Of a stretch of DNA of 60,000 nucleotides, positions 50,022-60,000 are shown one piece after another. The stretch spans positions 17,858,001 through 17,918,000 of the forward strand of contig OX485806.1 of NCBI GenBank assembly GCA_950295325.1. Direction: 5' to 3'. How positions within the stretch are numbered: the first letter of the stretch is position 1; every line of letters begins with the position of its first letter. The notes under the pieces are model-generated. The model had not been told where the DNA came from, made no database searches, and saw only the letters and a program-made list of their open reading frames with translations. The translations under genes and the position numbers were made by a program. The stretch is from Polytrichum commune. Taxonomy: Eukaryota; Streptophyta; Polytrichopsida; Polytrichales; Polytrichaceae.

Positions 50022-51345
50022 TTATATATATATATATCTTTGGGTTTTTTTTTTCATGTATGATTAGAAGTAAAGATAGGATATTGTTTATGGTGGTGAG
50101 TTGGTGAGTTGGTGGATGTCTTGAAGGCTTATACTCAAGTGCCCATACTTATATGTAAGGTATGTGATGGGATTTGGATATATGTTTGTATGTTGGTTTG
50201 GTGTTGATGTTCTTGTTGAGCTTGAGATTTGGTGTGATTTGCGTGACAATCCAAGATTGGTTGTGAGATTTTAAGGGGTATATTTTTATTTTATTTTATT
50301 TTATTTTATGAGTTCTATGGGATAGGCCGGTAATAGTCATTAGAGTGATGATTGCAAGAGGGTAGTGTTGAATTTGATGTGGTAATTTAGTTCTTATGCG
50401 AGCTATTCTGGTACATGGGCGGTGGTGAGCGATTGGATGATGGGGAAAATAGTAATTTGGGGGGGAGGGGGAGGGGGGGGGGGGGGAGAGAGAGAGATTA
50501 TGTAGGGAATCCATTCTAAAGGGTAGTGTTGCGTTGTATGGGTATGGGACTTATGGAGACTATTAAGGTGTATATAATGTGTGGGGTGTGGTATGTTAAG
50601 AGGAATTGGGTATGTTTCATTAGGTGAGGGAGGTCTTGGTAGAGGTTAGTGTTGTATGGAAGGTTGCATAAAGGAAAGGAATATGTTGAATAATGTGGCA
50701 TATACATGTTTTAGTGTCATGGTATTTTCTTGGTAGGATTGAGAGTGTTTTTTTAGAATATTTTTGGTATATTTTTAAGGATGTGGTATATAGGTCTTGG
50801 GTTTAGGGAGATATCTCTAGCAAGGACGAGGATGAAGGAGTTCCACATATAATAATGAATAGTTATACTTTTGAATTTTTTGAGGTGTGTGTATGAGATG
50901 TGAAGGAGGGTTCCTATGAAGTTTGTGTTTACTAAAAGAATGGTTAGGTTGTTGTAGTATGTGTGTGTGCATGTGTTGGGGGGGGGGGTATATATGAATA
51001 TTTGGGGTACACTTTGCATGTATATGGAGTTTGCCTTTGGGTGGTGTCTTGGTGGGTGTGAATGTGTAGGGGTAGTCATGGTGATAGGCGGTTTTTCCAT
51101 GGTGTGTGTTTCTCATTGTATGGCGTTCATGTTGAGGATCTTTATGTTTGTTGGATGTTCGTGTGAGGTGTGATAAAAAAATCCTATTAGTATGATGGCG
51201 TATAGTATGGATTAGAGGTGGACATGTTTGTGGAGGACTTTATCAAGTTTGAGATGGGAGTTAGGTGCACGTGTTTTGTTTATTGCTATGTTGATGTGGT
51301 TTTGTGTAGACGTAAGTAATTGTATTTTATGTTAGCACATTTTGA
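50022..51345 (-). pseudogene. inverted internal segment of the LINE (start of ORF2)
   Basis: Here the minus strand is the A/C-rich, coding-like strand, opposite to the flanks. A minus-strand frame at 51100-50753 contains FILVLARDISLNPRPIYH at about 50823-50786. That resembles the GD(V/I)xxNPGP 2A-like motif found at the start of ORF2 in some non-LTR elements, with two Gly codons changed to Arg (AGA). In the original order this block would sit between ORF1 and the endonuclease end at 51440, which fits a simple inversion in place. G-runs at 50461-50486 and 50978-50988 are C-runs on the coding strand. Confidence 0.5.
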
Positions 51346-53781
51346 AAGGATGCTAAAAATCCATGGAAGAAGCTGGTTTAGTGTCCCCACCACCCACTCT
51401 ATGTACCAAGTATGCCGCATTAACACCCAATCACACCTCAATTCGGACCATTTCCCAATAACCTTTCACCTCCCACCCCAATTCGCAGTATGCAAACCTC
51501 TTGCATCACCAACCAAACATAACCCCCTTAGTTCATATATCTCATCCAGTGAACTAATATCCAAGCTTTTCTTTTTAAATTCAATGAACTAAACTTTATC
51601 AACATCCCACAACTTACCAAACTACTACAAGAAGCCACCCACCTCACCTTCGAGACATGGACACAAGCACAAAAAAATAAAAATACAAACCATCATAAGC
51701 TCAATAAGTGAATGCGATAAACAAACATGTCTTGCATCTTCATCCCACAAACAAAACGTCAAGGTGGTTTCCTAGCATTTAAACTATAAAAACTATGCAA
51801 AAAGCAACTCAATACCTACCAACTCATAAAAAAAGGCCACTTAGCCACCACATTCTCAAGACCCCCTAATTGGCACATAGCTAAGATAGTCAAATGTGCC
51901 AAGGCAGAAGCCCAAAAAACCACCATTGCACAAACCTCCCAAAAATACAAAGAAACAATAAAAAAGTAAATAGAGCTATGTTAAACAAAAAACCAAAAAA
52001 AATTCACCAAAGAAATTTCAATCATCAAAACTCCATACCACTCGATTGTCTTGTAGACAAAGATGGAAATTTAGACACACATCCGGACGCCATTGCAAAT
52101 GTCATCTACTCCACACAAAAATAATCATTCCAAAAACAAACCCCCTTGTGCTTAGACCCAACATACCACCTGTCCTGATGCATGTGTGTCATCCGCCAAT
52201 ACACATGGAAAACGAAAGACAGTTTCATATTAGAAATAAGAACCTCCTCCACACTCCCTACACTAGCCGCATCATTCACTAGAATTATATAGGATATGAG
52301 CCTCCATAATCCATCCAAAGGCAAATTCCCCGGACTAGATGATATCCCCAATGATATCCTAAAAACCGTACCATGCAACTTTCATGACATAATGTACTTA
52401 TTTTTTCCTACAATGCTACCATGAGAAAGCAATACCTAGCGAATGAAAACATAGCATCACCATACTCCTCCATAAATAAATAAATAAATAAAAACCCCAC
52501 AATTGTCACAAAATACAAATTTTTGGCCTCACCTATGACCAAAAAAAATTTAGACCCATGAGAAATACAGCTAGACAAATTCAATCAATTGTCACCACCA
52601 CATAAGACGTCAAATTCACAACAAATGTATCTACCTAACTTAAATAGAATTTTAAAATGCATTTGGCTCCTTAGACCACCCTAGATTATTGGCCATAATG
52701 GAAGACCTTGGATACCCAACATATATATGCAAAGTCAACCACCTCCTTCTGAGGTGCACACTTTATAACAACAACACCCATTCAAATAAGTCTTGAAACC
52801 ATCCAAGGAGATACCTAAGCCCATATTTATTCATCATCTCTTTAGAACCCCTACTTAGATGGTTAGAGAAAGATCAACTAGAATATCACTTTAGCACCTC
52901 ATCAAACAATATCACAACCACAACCTATGCCAATAACCTAGCCATCCTCATTGACAACATAAAACACATACAACCCCAACTCAACAAACTAAAACAATAT
53001 TCCAACTGGGCACACATAGAACTAGGCATAAACAAATGTGCGGTAACAAGATACCCCAACAAGTCAAAACTGCAATCCTTTGTATTTATCACAGACCTAA
53101 GTGCCCAAAACATTAACTATAAACAACATCAATTTCCCATCCTCTCACAAAAAGAACCATACACATACCTATGAATACGACTAGTCTCATCCCTAAAATA
53201 GGCCATATAGATAGAAATCATTTTAGCAAAAATCACAAAAAAAAAGCATAGCCTTACTACTATCACCCACATCACTACACCAAAATATAAAGATCCTCAA
53301 CACAGTCATTCACCCGGGCATTTAATATGCTCTTTACCCTACCTTTTTTTTGTTCTAGACATCAAGAAATTGGATAAATTCCTCATCAAACTCAGAACAT
53401 CCATATGTAACATCCCCAAAGACTCCCTAACATCTTTACCCAACTACCCTGTGAAATATTTGACATTGAAGCATTCTCCTTACTCCCAAGATATGCCACT
53501 ACACTTAGTGAACAACTCACATAGACACTCAACGAGCCGCTAGGGGCTAAAGGCCTACCGCTGGTGGGAGAAGAAGTCCGCAAGGAAGTTGGCAAAGCCG
53601 GAAGTTGACGAATTTCATCCTTCATGCGGACGGAAAATCATGGGGGACCAACTCCCGAAAAAAATCCCAATAAATTAAAGGATAACTCTAAGTTGCAAAA
53701 CTCAATATACGTGCACGCACTTAAATTATATTGTAGCCTTCTGATCACACTTTTATTATTTAACAAATTGAGCTCATGCAC

Positions 53782-53922
53782 CTTGAGTAAACCGATCTGG
53801 AAGTAATCGCATCCATAAGCATAGAAAACTGCACGAAGCAGTGATGGATTACTACTATGCTGTAAAAATTCATGCTCCCAACATCGCCCCAGCCGGGCAC
53901 AACATGTCAGTATACTTGGCTC
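53782..53922 (-). pseudogene. single exon of an ABCC13-type ABC transporter
   Basis: A 47-codon block is bounded by an acceptor (ATTTGCAG) and a donor (CTCAAG|GTGCAT), both in phase 0. It reads EPSILTCCARLGRCW..EFL, then NPSLLRAVFYAYGCDYFQIG and LLK. This matches the segment before the first transmembrane helices of plant ABCC13-like (MRP) transporters, recalled as CPSLLRAICYAYGWPY..LGLLK. No neighbouring ABCC exon was found on either side, and the LINE ends about 140 bases away. It is therefore an isolated exon, probably captured or cut off by the LINE. A functional gene here is unlikely. Confidence 0.55.
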
Positions 53923-55263
53923 CTGCAAATCATGCGAAAATATTAATCTTCTTACCTCAAGTGTGAAGAACCTTGTAGGTTTGGACTTAAATGATTTTAT
54001 TTCAGAACTTGTTTCGAAAATTATTATGAGTTACATATCCTACAAAAAGTAGGCCCAGAGCTAAAAGTGTCCATTTATGGCCCATTTACTTGAGGGTTGA
54101 TATTTTTTCCATTTGTAAGGTATAAAAAAAGAACAACATTACAAAATTATGCATCACCCACAAAGTTGTTACTATAACCCCAACTCCTAAATGATTGGTA
54201 CTATAATTCTAAATCTTTGTCATGCCACATATTCCACAACAATATAAATGTTTGAAAAAAGAATTCGTATGTTTTGACCAAGAATCATGCATATCACTTC
54301 TATGAAACCACGACCGATCCCATGGTTGAAATCGTTGCATACGCCTTATTCAAATTCGTTCATGTATCTTTTTTCGAACCTCATCATATTAGTTATGCCT
54401 TACTTCAACCAAGCTATTGAATTCGACATATTAAGTTGTTTGAAGGCTTGTTTGTGTGAGAAAATCAGGGTTGTTGATTTATGACATGAGTAGAGCTTTA
54501 TTTTTGTTCAGCGCTATAACTTTGTTTAATTGCTCTTTTAGGATATGCACAATGACAAGCTCTTATGTATGACTTTGAATAGATTGTATCACACGTGCAG
54601 GTGCAGCGCAACAATACGCGTTGCAATTGATTATTCACACAAATGAAACATAACCGATTATGCTGAAACATCTCCCTGGCCAGTGCACAAAAGTAGTTTT
54701 CTAGATGAAGTGCTTTTGGAATATGAGGATGTTATAACATGCTCCCTTGTATACTAATAGGTCAAATTGAATTGCTCTTGCAGGACAATTTTATTTATTG
54801 TATTGAATTTTCAGTGAAGGAGAACTGGAATTGTGAGGTTGAGATGGAATGTGCGTTGAATGTATGTGTTGCATTTCTTTCGTCTGAGAAGCTTTGAAAA
54901 TACATTGTAGATCGCAGGAAATATCTTCTCTATAGATCCACAAATGTAACTGTGAGTGCAAAATCTATCACAGATTGAAGTCATGACAATTTCAAAAATA
55001 GATACATCGCCAAGAACCACCAAACTGCCTCTTTGAATGTTTGAGAAACAAAATGCAGCAACAACAGCAATTAGCATGAGCTTTTGAGAAAGTTTCTATT
55101 ACAAAATAACCTTGAAAGTATAGACGTTTAGACCACCCTCTCACTTGTATAATTAAACAATTCAATGGCTTTAGCGTGAACCTTGAACCACTAGAAATCA
55201 CCACTAATCAAGGACAAATAGTATGTTGAACACTTCTTTGTGAAAACCAAGAACTAGTCATAC
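53923..55263. other. intergenic between gene fragments
   Basis: AT-rich, with no exon I can name. A minus-strand stretch near 54850-55000 (IFPAIYNVFSKLLRRKK) looks weakly gene-like but has no recognisable family or clear splice edges. Confidence 0.4.
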
Positions 55264-55723
55264 CGGTCCTTGAGATTTGTATGGGGCCTTGTCTCCAGAA
55301 ATAAAATTCATTAGCCCAAGAGGTCCACAATCTTGTTGTAGTAGATCACAACATCAGCAAAATGAAATAAATTACTTACAATGAACATCCTCACAGTAGC
55401 TGGACAAATGGCATAGCTTGTTCCACCATATACTCCAAATTCTTGTAATACTAACAAATCAACCTGAAGGTTTTCCAAATATGAATATCTACATCTAAAT
55501 GCAAGGTGCTACCATTTAATCAAACCAGTAATAAAAATTTAAAAAAACATATGGAACAATTGAACAATCGCATGCCAAAGATGAGGAATGTAAAGAAGAG
55601 AATCATCACAATAAGTGCTACATACATACCAGGATAAGTGAATCATTGCATGGAGAAGGCAATGCTTTCAAAAGGACATCCTTATTGATATGTCCTCTAC
55701 CACCCGTCCAATCATCTGAAGGC
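55264..55723 (-). pseudogene. two exons of NADH-cytochrome b5 reductase
   Basis: The first exon (55723-55630) reads RPSDDWTGGRGHINKDVL, then LKALPSPCNDSLIL, ending at a good donor. The second (55332-55264) reads CGPLGLMNFISGDKAPYKSQ and GP before a donor. Together they match the NAD-binding lobe and its conserved CGPPGMM and ISGDKA..(K/R)SQG region of the plant mitochondrial-type cytochrome b5 reductase, which passes electrons from NADH to cytochrome b5. The expected acceptor AG before the second exon reads AA, and CGPPG has become CGPLG; both look like single transitions. The FAD-binding N-terminal part and the last exon are absent, so this is a decayed two-exon fragment. Confidence 0.6.
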
Positions 55724-55981
55724 CTGTCACATACATAAAACACCCGCAAGAAAATTCATTGAGATGCTTACCACCTAACCTCATCCAAGAAGACAATGTA
55801 AGACATCCAGTATTATATAGCAGAGTCCAAAAAATTGGCTAAAGCAGGACGCGCCAAAGGCCGTGATGCTGATGTGGAATATAATCTGGCCAAGCAGGTC
55901 GAGAAGCACATATGAATGTTCATTTCCAATATTTTATCCTGCTGTCTCACTGCTAGAATAAAATTGCTCTTGTGAATGCAG

Positions 55982-58327
55982 GTTGGGGGCAGCAGTCCAG
56001 AGACTAACTAGTCTTTTTTTAGTGCTTAATGAGATGGAGCCTTTGCGTGTCCTCAACCACACGTTTGTACCACGGGAGGTACATGTTTCTGATGACCTGG
56101 GTGATGTGTTTTATGTGGTACAGGGAAATTCACTAGACAGGCAGCTGAAGTTGCAACTGCTGAGTGCTTAAATAGTTTTGAAATCATCTGTATAATTTGT
56201 GCATTCTGGTTCCATTGATGTGGTTGCAGTACTTGAGGGATCGAGTTGTGAAAAACTTTCGGACACAGTTAGCTAGTATAATTATGGTGGATGGTGATCT
56301 TCAACGACCATCTGTAGTGGAGGCTGCAGCGACACATGAGCATTGTGCATCTTGTGGAACAACATGTACAGTTGGACCTAACACGAGGTGTGTGGGAGGT
56401 TCTCCTAACTGAGTCCTTTGCACATCGTATGCAAGACTTGCACCCTGATGATCGAGGAGTTGGAGCAGGTGGTGATGTTGTGTGCACAATCACAGATTGG
56501 TATGTGGAGAACTTGGTAAAAGATGGAAAAGCTTCAGGAGTCATATTCTCTCCCTTGGATAAGTGTTTTAGAAGCACAAGGCCTATTGGACATGTGGCTG
56601 CAGAGTCGGTTGCAGATTTAGCGGAGCTGAAGGCATTTGTGAGGATCTTTGGTCCTTATGGTGTTGATAAGCTGTGCGATAGCTTGGTGGCACAGCTCAC
56701 AGCACTTACAGACACTCTTGATACTTTCTTACGCTCAAATAAAGAGGTGTTGGAATCATTAGCTGGGAACATACAGAGTCAACTGCACCGAGAGAATATG
56801 TTGCAGGAGTTGCAAGAGTTGGGAACTTTGATGTCAAACACATTGTGTATTGGTCACATGCTTAGCATGCGTGCTCTCCTAGCCGAGGCCACAGCCCAGG
56901 TCTTGAGGACCAATACTCCTCTTTTATTCTCCCTCTTGACAGATTTTTCAAAGCATGCACCAAAATCAATTCCTGAAAAACCAAATCTCCTGCGGTTGAC
57001 AGCTGTTGCTAGTCAAGTTGGTGCTATTGATGTTGAAGAAGGAGATGTTGTTATGATACATGGCATTTTGAGTAACATGGAAGGAGCTGGTGATCAGACG
57101 TGGGCGCTGCTACCTTTCCTATTTGTGTCATGTATAACCTCAAACATTTGGACTGCCACCACCTTCAGCATCCACACGGGTGGTTTTACCACTAATGTCC
57201 ATTGCTTGGCAAGGTGTTTCTCTCATACCTCACATAATGGATATCCTGAGTACAACCTTCAGCTTCACTTGTTTCTGTTAGTGATTTTAGTCTATTGGTG
57301 CCATAGAATGTCATGGAGATGTTCTTTTATCAGGCTCATCTTTTCACTGCACCTGAAACTGAGTGGAAGAGAAATGGTTTGGACAGGTGTATAAATGCTG
57401 TTATGGTTGCCAATGAATGGGTACGGGCGGAACGAAAAGAGATGCAAAGGCAAGCATCAGATCCAGGGAGCAGAAGCATGCGGGGAGATGGTTCCCAAGT
57501 TCAAAGTGCAGAGAGTCCTGCAGATGTGGAAATAAGCATAAAGTCTTCTATGAAAACTTTTCTGCAGTGTGCTGTTGCCACAGTCCTTGAACCCTGGGAT
57601 GATGCACACAGGTCTGATTTTGCATTAGTTTTTTGGTTTCTGCTTAAGACCCTTCTAAACATATACTATAAAGCACTCCATATACATGCGAATTTGGCTT
57701 CACTTAGCATTTTGCTGTGATGACATGTCATTATAAGCATAGCTAAGAATATTCTCAAAGGTATCTCATATCTCCATAGGAATGCCCATGTCTTGAGGAC
57801 TGTTGACAACTTTTGTGTACAATCATGTTTTTGTTAGAAGGATGTATAGGTTTTTGAATCTCAAGCATTGACCATTCTCTCAAGTGAGGCGAGACTTCAA
57901 ATATGAAAAATAGAAGATCAACATGTATACACAATCTTATCAAGTTAACATAACAAAAGAAAGAGGCTGCTCTTTCAAGGCGAGGCAGTTTATCTGATAA
58001 TATGGGAGTAAGTTGGTCTAACCTGGTGCTTTTTTGATGGACAGGAGTCCACTTGTAGTGAAATTGATCTTCTTTGATCAGCTTTGTGAAATGACTTCCT
58101 ATCTACCTCGAAGCACTCTGGAGGGTTATGTACCCCACACAATAATGCGCTCAATTTACCAAATGTATTATGAGAGTTCATTGCCAAGTGTTGTTCACGT
58201 TCACCCATCCACCCGCCAATATACTGGTTCAGCTCATGCAAATGGTGGTGCTATGAAGGGTAAAGGTGAGCAATCTGGGGAGCCCAGTGAATCTCATCAA
58301 CAAACAGCCCGGGGCTCCATCTTCTCA
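55982..58327 (+). pseudogene. NAP1: C-terminal third of NAP1 (Nck-associated protein 1, SCAR/WAVE complex)
   Basis: NAP1 (GNARLED) is a subunit of the SCAR/WAVE complex that activates ARP2/3 actin nucleation. Exons: 55982-56078, 56230-57213, 57387-57611 and 58045 to about 58327. Recognisable stretches are VQRLTSLFLVLNEMEPLRVL, VEQHVQLDLTRGVWEVLLTE, AFVRIFGPYGVDKL, NIHCLAR-type TNVHCLAR, SIKSSMKTFLQCAVATVLEP and LIFFDQLCEMTSYLPRSTLE. The roughly 850 N-terminal residues have no exons upstream, although introns here are only 151-433 bases. Exon 2 is 984 bases, and its phases require a length of 3n+2. Comparison between SVVEA and RHMSIVHLVEQH near 56325-56335 implies a 5-base loss and a frameshift. 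The end runs into a repeat that recurs at 59.27 kb. It is probably a truncated, dead copy, though an assembly indel is possible. Confidence 0.8.
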
Positions 58328-58430
58328 ATTCACATGGCCACAGAATCCTTAATTCTCCACATCAACTTCAAAAAAAGAATCGAGTACATTCTAAAAAGAT
58401 CACTCATGCGTCCAGTACCACTATTCCATC
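58328..58430 (+). repeat. direct repeat, copy 1 of 2
   Basis: About 100 bases beginning ATTCACATGGCCA and including AATTCTCCACATCAACTTC and AAAAGATCACTCATGCGTCC recur at 59273-59373 with about 90 percent identity by eye. This copy starts exactly where NAP1 similarity ends, so the repeat is probably part of the element that joined or carried the fragments. Confidence 0.75.
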
Positions 58431-58839
58431 TACGAATTTGAGAAATTTTGCAGAATTCTGCAATGAACCTTTGCAGAATTTTACAAAGGCTTTGGTTTAT
58501 TGAAGCGAAGATGTTCTCAGCCACAAGAACCTGGCAAGAACCTTCTTGGCAATCCACAGGCTAAAGAAAAGAAAGCAAGAGTAAACCATGCATGAACCAT
58601 GTCTAAGGAAAACTCTATGAGTACGATAAAGTACTGGACATCATTTGTTCGAAAAGTCTTTTCTATGGAACCTACCATTAGTCCCACACAAACATTAAGA
58701 CAGTTTGGAAACTAGTTCATGCAATACATGGTCTTATTGCCAATAGTAGTCTTAGTAACGCCATTTAATAAATGTGAGGACAGCTAGACATACCTACACA
58801 ACTCAGAATTGAAACAGAAAAAAATCTGTATTTGCTTAC
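58431..58839. other. spacer between fragments, no gene identified
   Basis: Contains GCAGAATT(C/T)T repeats near 58450-58480 and a short gene-like stretch around 58480-58570 (plus-strand SHKNLARTFLAIHRLKKRK after an in-frame stop) that I cannot assign. Confidence 0.35.
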
Positions 58840-59064
58840 CATGTGACATCTCACACAGACAAGGTCCTGCAAATGGTAAAGTTGCTCCTGCTGACGCACA
58901 ATTTGAAGCAATGAATTTTCACTCCACGCACGGTCGCATGGTTGGCCACAAGCTGAGACAATGCAACGCCAATCATGTTCTAAAAGTGCAGGGTTGCTCG
59001 GAAGCACCCAAAGGTGATGAGTCCAAACTCGGCATAATTTACAAAGTCGACATCCACCATAAAC
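58840..59064 (-). pseudogene. zinc-finger exon of DNA polymerase epsilon catalytic subunit
   Basis: The minus-strand frame reads CRLCKLCRVW, then LPSNPALLEHDWRCIVSACG, QPCDRAWSENSLLQIVRQQE, QLYHLQDLVCVRCHM and a donor (ATG|GTAAGC). The spacing of Cys pairs and the words DWRC...CGQP.DR...LLQIVRQ.E.LYHLQDLVC.RC match the C-terminal cysteine-rich module of the plant POL2/ESD7 subunit, which binds the other Pol epsilon subunits. No neighbouring Pol epsilon exons were found, and the usual next exon (KAAHLAEQC type) is absent downstream. The upstream limit is set by an in-frame TAA at 59065-59067. It is an isolated exon fragment. Confidence 0.65.
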
Positions 59065-59272
59065 TTAACCTCACAGAAACATAGTAAAACAGTTCTGGCT
59101 TATAACATGAGCTCTCGACCTCAAAAAAGCTCCTGGAATTCTTTTGAAAATATATGAAAATTTGTCAGTATATATAGTTCTGAGCAAGTGCATCCACATT
59201 TTCGTTATCTATGTCAACTGGAAGTTCTTAGTTTGATGAAAATACCTACATAGTGCAATCAAAAATAAACAA

Positions 59273-59373
59273 AATTCACATGGCCAAAGAACCCGTAATT
59301 CTCCACATCAACTTCAAAAAAAAAATCAAGTACATTCTGAAAAGATCACTCATGCGTCCAGCACCACTATATT
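59273..59373 (+). repeat. direct repeat, copy 2 of 2
   Basis: Second copy of the repeat at 58328. The two copies bracket the DNA polymerase epsilon fragment and are about 945 bases apart in the same orientation. Confidence 0.75.
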
Positions 59374-60000
59374 ATCATGGTTCTGCCTTCAAACCTACAG
59401 AATGCTTGCAGCATTGTACATAACTCATGAAATGTGTTATGTACAGTGCAATCCACACTGGCTAATACTTTTTTCTTGAACCACACGCCGCTCTACAAAT
59501 TCCCATCCAGAACTGTCACATAACACAATTGGAGAACCCATCCCCGACATGGATTCTGAGCAACCGGGACGGACATTCTTCAGACACATGGCTATATAAT
59601 CCTCCACCTCCCCTCTTTTCGCTCACTGTTGACAAGCTTCCGCGATCGGACTCCTGGTTTACTACCAAGATCCCAATCGAATCTTCCTGTTGTGAACACG
59701 AAGAGAAGACAAACCCAACAACCCTACACTCGTCCAACATTCTGTGCATGTTGCACTGATTGGTTTCTAAAACTAACATGCGATGATGTGCAGTTGTTTG
59801 CAGAAAGAATGTCAGCAATGCTATGGTCTGTTCCTTTCCAAAGTCTGCATATTGAGAACTGCCACAAATATCAGTGGTTTCATAATATCGACCACCGGTG
59901 TAATTGTTTAGACATGAACAATTTTATCAGTGTTAGATTCATCTGATCTCTATTTTGGGAAATCACCTAATAAGTTATAACTTACGAGTCTTGCTTTAGT
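59374..60000. other. window end, possible further exon, unassigned
   Basis: On the plus strand, after an acceptor-like GATGTGCAG at about 59784-59792, the frame reads LFAERMSAMLWSVPFQSLHI and ENCHKYQW. That looks like protein-coding sequence, but I cannot name the family. Both strands stay open over 59529-59760 in a more GC-rich stretch. The window ends before this can be resolved. Confidence 0.3.

Larger units (their letters stand above)
47220..53640 (+). mobile_element. decayed LINE-type (non-LTR) retrotransposon with inverted middle
   Basis: The plus strand is strongly A/C-rich over 47.2-50.02 kb and 51.35-53.6 kb, but G/T-rich between. ORF1-like coding lies at about 48875-50021, and an endonuclease end motif (NSDHFPITFHLP) at 51440-51475. 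RT motifs follow in order: PGLDDIPNDILK near 52330, FRPMRNTARQIQS near 52545, LSPYLFIISLEPLLRWLE near 52815, the active-site region TYANNLAILIDN near 52925, and INKCAVTRYPNKSK near 53030. Stops and frameshifts are frequent. The canonical Asp-Asp of the RT core is Asn-Asn here, so the element is dead. The 3' end near 53.64 kb and the 5' end are approximate, and the leading A/C-rich 1.6 kb is assigned only by composition. Confidence 0.75.

Noticed and set aside
55384-55470. Exon-like minus-strand block VDLLVLQEFGVYGGTSYAIC with splice-like borders
   Set aside because: It lies inside the intron of the cytochrome b5 reductase fragment, matches no family I know, and could be chance.
1-60000. CRISPR array, bacterial operon or other prokaryotic system
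   Set aside because: The repeats are long, diverged and without spacers, and the genes have spliceosomal introns. The window is eukaryotic nuclear DNA.

Overview
This is a nuclear eukaryotic window from a plant. Genes are split by GT-AG introns and their products match plant-type families: MED12, IPK1, NAP1/GNARLED and ABCC13. The proteins are clearly related to angiosperm versions but diverged, and the spacer is full of old transposons. A non-seed land plant (bryophyte, lycophyte or fern) fits best, but that placement is inference. There are no bacterial operons, no CRISPR array and no convincing RNA genes.

Layout. (1) About 1.6-15.4 kb, minus strand: a nearly complete MED12 gene (Mediator kinase module) in 16 coding exons that I assembled by eye. 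It has one apparent 2-nt frameshift in coding exon 3. Its GC-rich 5' region extends to about 16.9 kb. (2) 16.9-23.6 kb: no gene, but three degenerate tandem-repeat arrays with periods of about 160 bp, about 200 bp and 160-280 bp. The last one ends just upstream of the next gene. (3) 23.7-27.5 kb, plus strand: an intact nine-exon inositol-pentakisphosphate 2-kinase gene (IPK1). (4) 28-41 kb: a gene desert made of small inverted-repeat transposons. One has TA target duplications (Tc1/mariner-like), one an 8-bp duplication (hAT-like), one a TTA duplication (PIF/Harbinger-like) with a relative nearby, and several have CACTA-type ends. Long homopolymers are also present. (5) 41-44.7 kb, plus strand: the 3' exons of a small acidic protein ending in a CaaX-like box, preceded by a tandem duplication. 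(6) 47-53.6 kb: a decayed LINE-type retrotransposon whose middle 1.3 kb looks inverted. Its RT active site is mutated to Asn-Asn, and the inverted part holds a decayed 2A-like motif. (7) 53.7-59.1 kb: pieces of four unrelated host genes packed together: one ABCC13-type exon, two NADH-cytochrome b5 reductase exons, the C-terminal third of NAP1 with a frameshift, and the zinc-finger exon of DNA polymerase epsilon. This resembles gene-fragment capture by a Helitron or Pack-type transposon.

MED12 and IPK1 are the only two substantially complete genes, and they are separate transcription units that do not work together. Exon boundaries come from splice consensus plus family conservation recalled without alignment tools, so edges may be off by a few bases. 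The most unusual feature is the fragment cluster in region 7, followed by the inverted LINE and the MED12 frameshift.
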